Assembly (NCBI GenBank): GCA_045863555.1
Contig: BTUU01000023.1
Location: 1-64,000, forward strand
Origin: JACRLV01 sp045863555
Lineage (GTDB): Bacteria > Planctomycetota > Phycisphaerae > UBA1845 > Fen-1342
DNA: 64,000 nt
Direction of reading: 5' to 3'
The notes under the pieces: model-generated
Databases searched by the model: none
What the model was told of the DNA's origin: nothing
The model's input: only the letters and a program-made list of their open reading frames with translations
Position numbers and translations under genes: made by a program
Shown here: one piece after another, positions 50,395-60,651 of the stretch
Numbering within the stretch: position 1 is the first letter of the stretch
Layout of the letters: each line of letters begins with the position of its first letter

Positions 50395-51510
50395 CTAGTC
50401 GTGCTTTTCGCCCTTCTTCTTGTACTCGTCGAGCGCTTCCTCGAGGTCCTTCTTCATGTCGCCCTCGGCCAACTCGACCGCCTTGGTCTGGATCTCGATC
50501 GCCTTCGCGACATCGCCCTTGACGAAGTGGACACGGGCCAGCGTGTCGAGGACGGCGGCGTTCTTGTTCTCGGTAATCTCAGCCGCCTTCGTCGCGGCCT
50601 TCATCGCGAGATCGAGGTTCTTGTTCTCGACGTTCGCCTTCGGATCGACGATGTTCCAGGCGATCTGGTTCAGCTTGTTCGAGTCCTTCTTCGCGATGGC
50701 ATCCTCTACGAGCTTGCCCGCGATCTTGTACGCGCCTTCGACGTCCCCGGTCTTCAGCAGCAGTTGATATTTCAGGTCCGTCATTCCCTCGGCGACCTTG
50801 GGATATTCCTTCTCGAACGCCGCGAACGCCTCCAGCGCGGCCTTCGGATCCGTGCGGGCCTTCATCCCGATTTCCCGCTGCGCCGTCTGCATCTTCGCGA
50901 TGCCCTCGGGACCGGTCTTGTAGTCCCACGTCCCCGCGACCACCGGGTCCAGCACGAGATCCAGCGTCATCGGGTGCCCGATGTACGCGATGTTGCCCTT
51001 GCCATCGACCACGAACGAGCACGGAATGCCGTTTTTGGCCGCGGCCTTCATGAACGCCTCGTTCGTCGTGCGGCCCTTGTCCCACGCGACGGTGTAGCCC
51101 ATGGTGTCGCCCTTCTCCGACACCATCTTCTGCACCTTTTCAAGCGTGTTGTTCTTGTCTTCGCTCGTCACGCCGATGACCGTCAGACCCTTGGACTTGT
51201 ATTCCTTCTGGATCTCCGAAAGGTGCGGCATGGAGGCGATGCACGGCCCGCACCACGTCGCCCAGAACTCGACGACGTACGTCTTGCCGGCCTCGAAGCT
51301 CTTGACCTCCTGGCCCTTCACCCACGTCTCGATCGTCATCGCCGGCGCCTTGTCGCCGACCTTCAGCGTCGCCTCCGCAGGCTTCGGCCGCGCGGGCGCG
51401 GCGGGCTTGGCCGCCGGAGCCTCCTGCGCGAACACCGATCCACTCGTCGACAACGCCGCAGCCGCCAGCGCACCGATCGCCAACGAACGCGAGATCCACC
51501 CTGTCAGCAT
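50395..51510 (-). CDS. Exported TlpA-type thioredoxin with helical C-domain
   Basis: This 371-residue exported redox protein has a signal peptide (SLAIGALAAAALSTSGSVFA) and an Ala/Pro linker. Its TlpA/AhpC-TSA-type thioredoxin domain carries the classical motif WCGPC (in EFWATWCGPCIASM) and the cis-Pro loop GIPCSFVVDGKGNIAYIG. The C-terminal 170 residues form TPR-like helices (KAALEAFAAFEKEYPKVAEG, LDTLARVHFVKGDVAKAIEI). The ATG at 51510 has AAAGGAG upstream. It probably reduces disulfides of an envelope partner. Confidence 0.9.
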   Translation of the reverse strand: MLTGWISRSLAIGALAAAALSTSGSVFAQEAPAAKPAAPARPKPAEATLKVGDKAPAMTIETWVKGQEVKSFEAGKTYVVEFWATWCGPCIASMPHLSEIQKEYKSKGLTVIGVTSEDKNNTLEKVQKMVSEKGDTMGYTVAWDKGRTTNEAFMKAAAKNGIPCSFVVDGKGNIAYIGHPMTLDLVLDPVVAGTWDYKTGPEGIAKMQTAQREIGMKARTDPKAALEAFAAFEKEYPKVAEGMTDLKYQLLLKTGDVEGAYKIAGKLVEDAIAKKDSNKLNQIAWNIVDPKANVENKNLDLAMKAATKAAEITENKNAAVLDTLARVHFVKGDVAKAIEIQTKAVELAEGDMKKDLEEALDEYKKKGEKHD

Positions 51511-51707
51511 GCGATTCACTCCTTTGGTGTGACGAATCCCCGCCCGGCAGCCGCCCGGCCCGACGCGGCGCCGCCCCGGCCACAACGCCGTGGGTGCGGC
51601 GGAAATTCGCACGAATTGTACTCGCACGGCCGGTTTTTTGCGAATATTCTCACACGCGACGCCGAATACGGTCCGGAACGCCACCCCGGCCCTTTAAGGA
51701 CTGAGCG

Positions 51708-52190
51708 ATGAGCTTCTTTGAGTGGATCTCGAAGGCGGATGAGGGAATCGTCATCGTCATGATCGTCGTCACCGCCGGCGCGATCGTCGGCATTGTCGCG
51801 GTCCTCGCCGCCGCCTGGCGCTGGGCCCGCGACGCCGATTATCGGGCCCGACTTACCGCCATGATGCTCCAGCGCGGCATGAACCCCGACGAAATCGAAC
51901 GCATCCTCCGCGCCGGCGGCCCTCCGGCCAAGCCCAGCGACGCCGCCTTCGATGAGCCGGAAACCCGTCTGGTGAAAGTACTTGCGGATCATTACTACGA
52001 CGGCGATGACATCAACAAAGTGCTCGAAGCCGCCCGCGAACGCGGCTCGATCGACGATTCCGACGTCCGCTTCGTTCGGCCGATGGCCGAAAGCTGGGTC
52101 GGCGCAACCGAGATCGCGCGGGCGCTGCGTTCTCGTCGTCCGGAGCGAGCGGCCGCCCCCGGCAGTACCACGGCGCCTCGTCCCGCATAG
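51708..52190 (+). CDS. Small membrane protein with ARL-MM-RGM-DEIER motif (1)
   Basis: This 160-residue protein has one N-terminal membrane helix (VIVMIVVTAGAIVGIVAVLAAAW). It is followed by a cytoplasmic motif DADYRARLTAMMLQRGMNPDEIERIL that closely matches the next gene. The rest (TRLVKVLADHYYDGDDINKVLEAA) is acidic and helical. Function unknown; the repeated helix-turn-helix-like motif resembles SHOCT-type oligomerisation segments. AAGGAC lies upstream of the ATG. Confidence 0.65.
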   Translation: MSFFEWISKADEGIVIVMIVVTAGAIVGIVAVLAAAWRWARDADYRARLTAMMLQRGMNPDEIERILRAGGPPAKPSDAAFDEPETRLVKVLADHYYDGDDINKVLEAARERGSIDDSDVRFVRPMAESWVGATEIARALRSRRPERAAAPGSTTAPRPA

Positions 52191-52254
52191 CGTCTGTGGC
52201 CGGGTAGACTGCTGAAAACCGACGCCGTGATTCACTCCGGCACGAGGGATAACC

Positions 52255-52512
52255 ATGCTCGAACTCGCCTGTTCATCAATGCTCGCCAGCGGCGAAGAGG
52301 AAGTGGCCGCCGCCTTCTTCATCACCGCGGGCGCCGTCGCCTGCTTCACGACCTGGGTGGTGCAGTGGCGCAAGCGGAGCGAGGCCGCGTACAACGCGCG
52401 CCTCAAACAGATGATGATCGAGCGCGGGATGACCGCCGACGAGATAGAGCGCGTCGTCGCCAGCGGTTCCAGCGCCCAGCCGCAGCAGCACAAGGCCGCC
52501 TGGTGGTCCTGA
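52255..52512 (+). CDS. Small membrane protein with ARL-MM-RGM-DEIER motif (2)
   Basis: This 85-residue protein with one membrane helix (VAAAFFITAGAVACFTTWVV) ends in the same motif as its neighbour, NARLKQMMIERGMTADEIERVV, and has a short Gln-rich tail. GAGGGAT precedes the ATG. The pair sits directly upstream of the MacAB-like exporter operon, 65 bases apart from each other. They are likely paralogues of a local duplication and may be assembly or regulatory subunits, but there is no direct evidence. Confidence 0.65.
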   Translation: MLELACSSMLASGEEEVAAAFFITAGAVACFTTWVVQWRKRSEAAYNARLKQMMIERGMTADEIERVVASGSSAQPQQHKAAWWS

Positions 52513-52601
52513 ACCGCGGTCGCGCCGCCTGTCACGCCCGCCCTGCGGCCCCCGCGTCTGTGCTCGGCTGACCACCCACATCTCTCGCCCGCGCCCGCCG
52601 A

Positions 52602-52630
52602 TTTTTCCCCTCGGCGCAATCTGCTACAAT
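52602..52630 (+). promoter_or_regulatory. Possible promoter of the MacAB-like operon
   Basis: TACAAT (52625-52630) with a poor -35 (TTTTTC at 52602-52607) at 17 bases. Weak, judged by eye. Confidence 0.3.
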
Positions 52631-52742
52631 CAGGGGCGTCGCTTTCCGACCGGCGATGCCATTCGATCGTGTCTCAGGGATAGCGGGTGGGCCGCCGTTC
52701 AGGCCGCCGCACCGCGGTTTGTTTGTCGCTTGTGAGAGCCCG

Positions 52743-53969
52743 GTGAAAGCACTCCTTGCATTCATGTTCGTCGCCGCCGCCATCGGGGGCGGTTCGTGGG
52801 GATACTTCAAGTACGTCGCGGTGGAGCCCCCGCCCCGCTATCGGACCGTCGAGGTCACGCGCGGCGACGTCGTTTCCACCGTCTCCGCGACTGGGACGAT
52901 CGAACCCCACGTGAAGGTCATCGTCGGCTCCCAGGTCAGCGGAACCGTCGTCAAGTGGAACTACGACTTCAATGACGTCGTCAAGCAGGGCGACATCCTC
53001 CTCGAACTCGACCGCGACCGCTTCAACGCCACCGTCTCCCAGCGCACCGCCGCCGTCGCCGTCGCGCGGGCCCGCGAGGCCGAGCAGCGGGCCATCGTCG
53101 AAAAGACCAAGCTCGACGTGCAGCGCATCGAGGAGGCCGCCGAGCGAATGGCCGCGTCCGATTTCGAGCTGCGATCCATCCGCGCCGATCTCGCCGCCGT
53201 CGAGGCCTCGCTTCAGGCCACCCAGGCCCAGGTCGAAGCGGCCGAGGCCGACCTCCGCAACGCTACCGTCGAACTCGAGAAGACCATCATCCGTTCGCCC
53301 ATCGACGGCGTGGTCATCAAGCGCGCCATCGACATCGGCCAGACCGTCGCCGCGTCCCTCCAGGCGCCCGACCTCTACACGATCGCCAACGACCTGCGCA
53401 AGATGCAGGTCAACGCCGCCGTCAGCGAAACCGACATCGGCCGCATCCACGAGGGCATGGAAGCCCAGTTCCGCGTCGACGCCTTCCCCGGCCGCAAATT
53501 CCGCGGCGTCGTCTCCCAGGTCCGCTACGCCGAGACCGTCGTCGACAACGTCGTCACCTACACCACGCTCATCGACGTCGACAACCCCGATCTCTCGCTT
53601 CGCCCCGGAATGACGGCCACGATCCTCTTCGAGATCGAAAAGGCCGAGAACGTGCTCATCGTGCCCAACACCGCCCTGCGGTTCGATCCGAACGCGGCCA
53701 GCACCGCCTCCATCAACTGGATGCAGCCCGGCAAGGGCCGCGTCGCCAGGCCGCGCGTCTTCAAGATGGTCAATGAGTCGCTCGTTGAGATCCCGCTCGA
53801 ACTCGGCCTGAACGACGGCAGCAGCACCCAGATCGTCAGCGGTGAGATCAAGGACGGCGACGCGGTCGTAACCGAGATCATCAGCGGCGGCGCCGGTGGG
53901 GCGCGCACCGGCGGACCGCCCATGGGCGGCGCAGGCGGAAACCGGTCGCGCGGGCCGCGGGGCGCCTGA
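52743..53969 (+). CDS. MacA-like periplasmic adaptor
   Basis: This 408-residue adaptor protein of the MacA/RND group starts at GTG 52743, giving a membrane anchor directly (KALLAFMFVAAAIGGGSWGYF); the open frame extends further upstream. The lipoyl halves are GSQVSGTVVKWNYDFNDVVKQGD and SPIDGVVIKRAIDIGQTVAAS, with a coiled coil between them, then barrel and membrane-proximal domains. The Gly-rich C-terminus (GGAGGARTGGPPMGGAGG) is unusual. It should bridge the MacB-like permease and an outer-membrane channel. Its stop overlaps the ATPase start by one base. Confidence 0.92.
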   Translation: MKALLAFMFVAAAIGGGSWGYFKYVAVEPPPRYRTVEVTRGDVVSTVSATGTIEPHVKVIVGSQVSGTVVKWNYDFNDVVKQGDILLELDRDRFNATVSQRTAAVAVARAREAEQRAIVEKTKLDVQRIEEAAERMAASDFELRSIRADLAAVEASLQATQAQVEAAEADLRNATVELEKTIIRSPIDGVVIKRAIDIGQTVAASLQAPDLYTIANDLRKMQVNAAVSETDIGRIHEGMEAQFRVDAFPGRKFRGVVSQVRYAETVVDNVVTYTTLIDVDNPDLSLRPGMTATILFEIEKAENVLIVPNTALRFDPNAASTASINWMQPGKGRVARPRVFKMVNESLVEIPLELGLNDGSSTQIVSGEIKDGDAVVTEIISGGAGGARTGGPPMGGAGGNRSRGPRGA

Positions 53970-54679
53970 TGTCCGACGCGCTCATCGACATCCGCGATGC
54001 GTGGAAAATCTACCGCATCGAATCGCTCGAGGTGCCCGCCGTCAGCGGCGTCACCGTCCAGATTCCGCGCGGCCAGTTCGTCGCCATCACCGGCGCGAGC
54101 GGATCGGGCAAATCCACGTTCATGAACCTCGTCGGCTGTCTCGACCGCCTCGACCGCGGCCAATACCTCTTCGAAGGCAAGCCGATCGAGCGCTTCAGCC
54201 GCACGCAGCTCGCGGCACTCCGCAGCCGCCGCATCTCCTTCGTTTTCCAGGCGTTCAACCTGCTGAAACGCACGTCGATCGTCGACAATGTCGCGCTGCC
54301 GCTCATGTACCAGGGCATTCACCGCCGCGTCCGCCGCCGCCGCGCCACCGAGATGCTCGAACGCGTCGGCCTCGGCGACCGGCTCAAGCATCAGCCCAAC
54401 CAGCTCTCCGGCGGACAGCAGCAGCGCGTCGCGATCGCCCGCGCCCTGGTGACGGAGCCCGGCGTCGTCCTCGCCGACGAACCCACCGGCAACCTCGACA
54501 GCAAGACCAGCATCGAGATCATGAACCTCTTCCGCACCATCAACCGCGAGCGCGGCGTCAGCATCATGCTCGTCACCCACGAACCCGACATCGCCGCCTA
54601 CGCCGAGCGGCTCGTCGTCTTCCGCGACGGCCGGATCATCAACGACGAACTCCGGACGCCCGCCGTCCACGCCGCGTGA
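53969..54679 (+). CDS. MacB-type ABC ATPase
   Basis: This 236-residue ATPase has Walker A GASGSGKST, signature LSGGQQQRVAIARA, Walker B VVLADEPTGNLDSKT and switch His in MLVTHEPD. It belongs to the MacB/LolD group and should drive the permease encoded next. In E. coli the ATPase and permease are one protein; here they are separate. Coupled to the adaptor gene by an overlap at 53969. Confidence 0.95.
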   Translation: MSDALIDIRDAWKIYRIESLEVPAVSGVTVQIPRGQFVAITGASGSGKSTFMNLVGCLDRLDRGQYLFEGKPIERFSRTQLAALRSRRISFVFQAFNLLKRTSIVDNVALPLMYQGIHRRVRRRRATEMLERVGLGDRLKHQPNQLSGGQQQRVAIARALVTEPGVVLADEPTGNLDSKTSIEIMNLFRTINRERGVSIMLVTHEPDIAAYAERLVVFRDGRIINDELRTPAVHAA

Positions 54680-54689
54680 GGAGCCGCTC

Positions 54690-55907
<1,218 letters not shown>

Positions 55908-55923
55908 GCCCCTGCGCGGTCCA

Positions 55924-56130
55924 TCAGAATTCGGTTCCACATTCCGGGCATCTCGTCACGGTGAGTCCGCGCAACGAGTAACCGCACTTGGTGCATCGAG
56001 GCCGCAGCGGGTCGCGCTCGTCGCGCTCGATACGTCGCTGGCGAATGATGAGCAGCATGCAGTATACGAACAAGAGGCACGCCGCCGCGCTGACTGCAAG
56101 CCAGATCACGCCTACGAAGTCGGGCAGCAC
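55924..56130 (-). CDS. Short membrane protein with C-terminal zinc ribbon
   Basis: This is a short protein of about 68 residues: a membrane helix (FVGVIWLAVSAAACLLFVYC) and a four-Cys ribbon CTKCGYSLRGLTVTRCPECG at the end. The open frame reaches 56283, but a terminator hairpin for the upstream gene lies inside that part, so the GTG at 56130 (GAGGGG upstream) is the likely start. Same ribbon as in 24162-24704 and 38673-39503. Function unknown. Confidence 0.6.
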   Translation of the reverse strand: MLPDFVGVIWLAVSAAACLLFVYCMLLIIRQRRIERDERDPLRPRCTKCGYSLRGLTVTRCPECGTEF

Positions 56131-56240
56131 CTTGTCGTTACCCCTCTGGGAAAGTTCAGTCTCGCACCGTAACCGTCCGTTTTTCGACCGCGACGAGCGT
56201 ACCACCGGCCGGGGCGAGTCGTTCAACTCGATAATTGACA

Positions 56241-56272
56241 AGACGCCCGGCCGCTTTCGCAACCGGGCGTCT
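56241..56272 (-). terminator. Terminator hairpin after the Ig-like/dockerin gene
   Basis: A perfect 10-base stem (AGACGCCCGG at 56241-56250 with CCGGGCGTCT at 56263-56272) with a 12-base loop. On the minus strand it follows the stop of 56323-59532 by 50 bases. The T-rich tail is short. Confidence 0.7.
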
Positions 56273-56322
56273 CGCGTTTTCACAAACTCGACCCGCTACG
56301 GAGCCGGATCAGGCTGCCCTGA

Positions 56323-59300
56323 TCACGTCCCGAAGTTCGACAGCAGGATCGACAGATCCGTCAGGCTGATGCAGCCGTCGTTGTTCAGATCGGCCGCCGC
56401 CACGTACCCCGGATCGCCCGTGCACGTGCCGAACGTCGACAGCAGCAGCGCCAGGTCGCTGATGTCTACGTCACCGTCACCATCAACGTCGCCCGGCGTC
56501 GTCGGCGCCGCACTCGGACGCAGCAGCAAGTCGAAGCGGACCGGATGCTGGAGGCTGATGATCGGGTTCGCCAGCGGATTTACCGTCGACGACGTCGTAA
56601 TGCGCGCCCAGCGGCCCGCCGCGCTGCTCCGGAAGAAGCAGACGAGCTTCACCGACTGGCCGGGGTTGCCCTCCTCGGCCGTGACCGCGCTGCTCGCCGG
56701 CAGCGGCGTCATGTTGCCCGCCGTCGAGCCGGAGAACGTCGGTTCCTGGAAGAGCACTTCCTGGCCGACGGTGAACGACTCGAAGTCGCTCAGCAGGAAG
56801 TCCGCGCCGTTGTCCGCACCGACGTTGACGACGTTGTCGATATAGATCTCGTACAGACCCGTGCTGCGATTCGCCGACGTCGAGTTGATCGTGACGGCGA
56901 GGTGCTCGATCGTCCCGCGCGGCACGTCGATGATGCCGTTGCCCGTAAAGCCGAGGATCGGATCCGTCGTCGGATCGAACTCGTACGTCACCCAGTTGTT
57001 GATTGGCGACGTCGGCACGCCGATCGGCGAGCCGCTGACGACCGCCGTTGCGCCGATCCACTCGATCGCCGCCGCACCGCCGGTCAGCGCCGTCGAACCC
57101 AGCGGACCGGGGTCGTTGTTCTCACGAACGCCCAGCGCGACGTAGATGTCACCATTGCCCAGGCCGACTTCCAGCGGCGTCGGAACCGTCGCCGCCCCGG
57201 CGCTGTTGCTCGCCCGGACGCTGATCGTCTCCAGGTGATCCAGCGGCCGGTTCAGCGGCACGCTGGCCGTGCCGTTCGGATTCACGGTCGTCGTCGAGCC
57301 GATCACGTCGGCGCCCGCGAGAATCTCGAGCAGCGTCGTATCCAGCGAAACGCCCGTCACGTTGACGGAGTTATCGCCGTCCTCGATCGGCGGCAGGATC
57401 GCCGGGGTCGCCGGCGGGATCGGCGCCGCCAGAACCGCCTTCGGATAGGCAAAGTCGCTCGCCACGCCGCCGATCACCTGCGTCGCCGAGATCGACTGCC
57501 CCGCCGTGACCGTCACGCCTGTGAACGTCGTGAAACCGCCCACCGGCGCGGCCGGCGCGCCCGCCGCGACGCCGTCGATATACAGCTGCGTCGAGGTGGC
57601 CGTCGCGTCATTCGCAATCGTGATGTTCACGGTCCCCTGAACGATCGGGCCCTGCACCACCGGCAGCGCCAGTGCGTTGACCGGGGCCGAACGCGCCACA
57701 AGCCTGAAGCGGATCTTCGTGCCCGTGTCGGGGAAGACCACGTGCGTTGCCGTTCCGCAGGTCGCCCCTTCGCGGAAGAGCTGCCCGAGCGACTGCTGCG
57801 TGTCGACCGACGGGAACGTCCAGATCATCCGGCGGCTCGTCCGGCCGTCATAGCTCGCCAGCGTCGAGAGCGTGTTCGTCGTCGGAGCGGCGATCGTCGC
57901 CTGACCGCGGGCGTTGCTGAGGAAGTTGCGGCCGTCCTCGAAGCTGTGCAGCGTCTGGATCAGCGTATCGCCGGGTCCCAGCAGCTCGATCGCATCGATG
58001 AACACCTCGTGCGGGCTCACGTCGCCCGGCAGCGAGTTGAACCAGAGGCTGTCGAACGTGTACGTGCCGGTCGGCGAGGGATCGACGTCGCCGTCCCCGG
58101 CGAGCCACGGCGCTACGCGGTCCGCGTTCGTCAGGTCGAAGTCGATCGTCTGCCACACCGCGCTGTTCGTGAAGATCCCCACGCCGTTCGGATAGAGATC
58201 GCCGTCCGTCCGCGTCGTCAGCACATCCGCGCCGACGCACTCCCAGATGCCCACCGGCGAGCAGCTTCCGTTGCCGTCTTCATCGAGGATGAACGACATC
58301 CCGTACGCCGGCGGGCCGCTCGTCACGGTCACCGCGGGCGATTCCGGACTCGTCTGGCCCGAGAGGCTGTCGCGCTGCGTCGCCGTGTAGACGTCGCCCG
58401 CGACGGCCGGCCCCGCCAGTGTGAAGATCACGTCGGCGTTCGGCGCGCTCGGAACCGCCGTCTGCACCACCACGTGGTTGCGCAGCAGGCTCACCTGGTT
58501 GATGCAGGCATTGACCGCCCGCACCGTCACTTCGGTCGAACCCGCGATGATCGGCGACACCACGATCGGCGCCGTCAGCGGGTCTGAAACCGTCGATTCG
58601 AACTGAAGCTCATCGATCACGAAGCGAACCAGCGATCCGTCGCCGACGGTGATCGCCAGGTGCTCCAGCGTCCCGCGGCTGTTCGCCGAGCTCAGCACGC
58701 CGTCGCCCGTGAAGCCCGCGTACCCCGCCGCCGTCGGCGAGCCGTTCACGCTCACCGCCCCCGTCGCGAGGTTCCACTCCAGCAGCACCGGCGCGCCCGA
58801 AACCGGCAGCGTGAGCGCCGGCAGCGGCCGCCGCTCGCCCAGGGCGGTGTACGTAAAGCCCGAGCCGACGACATCGTCATTCAGCGCCGTCGATTCGAGC
58901 ACGCCGTTCAGCCCCGCCACGATCGCCGAACCGCCGCCCGCCAGCGCGCGCACCTCGTCGTCGCCCGCCGGAACGCTGTCCAGCACCGTGTCCGGCCCGG
59001 CCGTGATCACGCTCGGCGTCGTTCGCACGCCGACCCACTCGATCGGCCCGCCCGTGCCGCCGTTGGCAAGCTGCGGAACGTTCGCCCCGCTTTCGCGGAT
59101 GCCGAGGCAGAGTCCGATCTGGCCTTCGAAGAAGTTGCCGACGTTCGTCAGGCGGAACCGGACCTTGCCGCCGAGGTGCAGCGCCGGATTCGGATACCGC
59201 GCCCCGTCGAGCGTCGTCAGGCGAAGCCACGAATCTCCGTCCGCCGGATTCAACCAGGTGAAAAACGTCTCCAGCCCCGCATCGCCCTCGGTCTGAAAGC

Positions 59301-59532
59301 CGGACGCTCGGAAGCACGCGTTGTTGTTGTTGCCGCTCGTATTCGCGACGATGAACGCCGAGGTCGAACCCGAGAGCTGCGGCGTCCGGAACATCTCGAA
59401 CGACGCGTTCGGATCGTTGATCGGCGCGGAATTGAATCCCAGGACGCCCGTCGGGCACTGGGCTGTGGCCGCGGCCGAACCGAGCGCGGCCAGCGCGCCC
59501 GCTGCCGCGAGTCCTCGAATCAGGTGGTGCAT
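56323..59532 (-). CDS. Large secreted modular protein with Ig-like domains and dockerin-like tail
   Basis: This 1069-residue exported protein has a signal peptide (LIRGLAAAGALAALGSAAATA); the ATG at 59532 has GGAGG upstream. Two laminin-G/concanavalin-like modules are recognised by matching phrases (GTLEHLAITVGDG and GTIEHLAVTINSTS; GGPIEWVG and AAIEWIG). Three Ig-like segments lie between and after them (IVQGTVNITIANDATATST, IEDGDNSVNVTGVSLDTT). The C-terminus has two EF-hand-like dockerin repeats (VDGDGDVDISDLALLLSTFG, ADLNNDGCISLTDLSILLSN). No catalytic site was recognised. It is probably a surface or extracellular adhesion/binding protein. The gene has its own terminator. Confidence 0.8.
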   Translation of the reverse strand: MHHLIRGLAAAGALAALGSAAATAQCPTGVLGFNSAPINDPNASFEMFRTPQLSGSTSAFIVANTSGNNNNACFRASGFQTEGDAGLETFFTWLNPADGDSWLRLTTLDGARYPNPALHLGGKVRFRLTNVGNFFEGQIGLCLGIRESGANVPQLANGGTGGPIEWVGVRTTPSVITAGPDTVLDSVPAGDDEVRALAGGGSAIVAGLNGVLESTALNDDVVGSGFTYTALGERRPLPALTLPVSGAPVLLEWNLATGAVSVNGSPTAAGYAGFTGDGVLSSANSRGTLEHLAITVGDGSLVRFVIDELQFESTVSDPLTAPIVVSPIIAGSTEVTVRAVNACINQVSLLRNHVVVQTAVPSAPNADVIFTLAGPAVAGDVYTATQRDSLSGQTSPESPAVTVTSGPPAYGMSFILDEDGNGSCSPVGIWECVGADVLTTRTDGDLYPNGVGIFTNSAVWQTIDFDLTNADRVAPWLAGDGDVDPSPTGTYTFDSLWFNSLPGDVSPHEVFIDAIELLGPGDTLIQTLHSFEDGRNFLSNARGQATIAAPTTNTLSTLASYDGRTSRRMIWTFPSVDTQQSLGQLFREGATCGTATHVVFPDTGTKIRFRLVARSAPVNALALPVVQGPIVQGTVNITIANDATATSTQLYIDGVAAGAPAAPVGGFTTFTGVTVTAGQSISATQVIGGVASDFAYPKAVLAAPIPPATPAILPPIEDGDNSVNVTGVSLDTTLLEILAGADVIGSTTTVNPNGTASVPLNRPLDHLETISVRASNSAGAATVPTPLEVGLGNGDIYVALGVRENNDPGPLGSTALTGGAAAIEWIGATAVVSGSPIGVPTSPINNWVTYEFDPTTDPILGFTGNGIIDVPRGTIEHLAVTINSTSANRSTGLYEIYIDNVVNVGADNGADFLLSDFESFTVGQEVLFQEPTFSGSTAGNMTPLPASSAVTAEEGNPGQSVKLVCFFRSSAAGRWARITTSSTVNPLANPIISLQHPVRFDLLLRPSAAPTTPGDVDGDGDVDISDLALLLSTFGTCTGDPGYVAAADLNNDGCISLTDLSILLSNFGT

Positions 59533-59650
59533 GGAGCAACCTCCGAAAAGGATGGATAGACATCGCCAGCCCCGCGCGCGAGTGCGCCGGGCTGTGGAGT
59601 ACGTCTTTCGCCTGTCGCGGATGCGGCGGCAACGCCCGCCGCCGCCCGCC

Positions 59651-60433
59651 CTATCGCCGCCGAAGCGCGGCGATCGCGCCGAGGCCGAGCAGGACCAGCG
59701 CGCCGGGCTCCGGAATCTGCCGGACGCCGACGTTGTCAAACACGCCGCCGCCGCCCGCCGAGCTCAAATCCGAAGGCCCGCCGATCCGGACCACGTTCCA
59801 GCCGATCGCGCTCATGTCGCTCGTCGTCACGAGGCTCGAGCCGTCGAGCGTCCCGTCCGAGCCCAGGTCGAGCTCGAAGAGGATCGACGTCGGCAGGATC
59901 GTCGCGCGGAAGTGATGCGTGCCGGCGCGGGTCGACGGATTGCCGGAGAACGAGAACCAGCCGCCGGAATCGCCCGCCGGCGCGCCGACGCCCACCGTGC
60001 GATACCCGTACCCGGCGACATTCGGCCCGGTCGGGTCGTCCGGATTGTCCGCGTTGTTATACGCCCCGAATTCGAGCAGCGGCGTGCCCGTTCCGACGCG
60101 CAGCCCGCTCGTAATGCGGCGGTTGCTGCTCGTCCCCGGATCGACGAAGTCAAATTCCCAGATGATCGGCTGACCTGCCGTCGGGAACAGGTTGGGCAGC
60201 GCGTGCCGATTCGTCTCGCCGCCGTTGTGCAGCATTCCCTGGCCGGGATTGCCGCCCGTCGTCGCGAGCGTCCCGAGCGGCGGCTGCGCCGCGTCCTGCC
60301 CGTCGCCCCACGCACCCGGCGCGGTCATCGCGGCCGTGTCCGCGTAGCTTTCGAAGTCGTCAAAGAACGAAAAATCGGCCTGCGCGGCGGAAACGCCCAG
60401 CGCGGCCACGCCCAGAACGAGAAAACGACGCAT
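59651..60433 (-). CDS. PEP-CTERM sorted extracellular protein
   Basis: This 260-residue exported protein has a signal peptide (MRRFLVLGVAALGVSAAQA). Its C-terminal PEP-CTERM sorting signal consists of IPEPGALVLLGLG, a hydrophobic helix and a final Arg run. The central domain is beta-rich (FDDFESYADTAAM at the start is typical of such proteins, with a LamG-like fold). PEP-CTERM proteins are processed by an exosortase and tied to exopolysaccharide production; no exosortase gene is in this window. GAGGAGG precedes the ATG at 60433. Confidence 0.88.
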   Translation of the reverse strand: MRRFLVLGVAALGVSAAQADFSFFDDFESYADTAAMTAPGAWGDGQDAAQPPLGTLATTGGNPGQGMLHNGGETNRHALPNLFPTAGQPIIWEFDFVDPGTSSNRRITSGLRVGTGTPLLEFGAYNNADNPDDPTGPNVAGYGYRTVGVGAPAGDSGGWFSFSGNPSTRAGTHHFRATILPTSILFELDLGSDGTLDGSSLVTTSDMSAIGWNVVRIGGPSDLSSAGGGGVFDNVGVRQIPEPGALVLLGLGAIAALRRR

Positions 60434-60651
60434 GCTCCAATCCTCCTCAGGTTGCCAGAACGTCAGTCGATACGAGCGTGGTGCAGGCAGGCGGACAGCG
60501 GTCGCACAGCCGACCGGCGGAAACGTGACTCCCCTACCTACTCCACTCTGTAGCCTAGCGAAACGCGTGGGCCGATACAAGGGTACCCGACGGCCTTCCA
60601 GCCCCTTTTGCGCTCAAAATCTCCCGATCGCGCGAGACGCCGACGGAGCCG

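Noticed and set aside
56545..58587. A 680-residue plus-strand frame opposite the Ig-like/dockerin protein
   Set aside because: Extreme Arg content and no recognisable domain; the minus strand has a signal peptide, repeats and a ribosome site.
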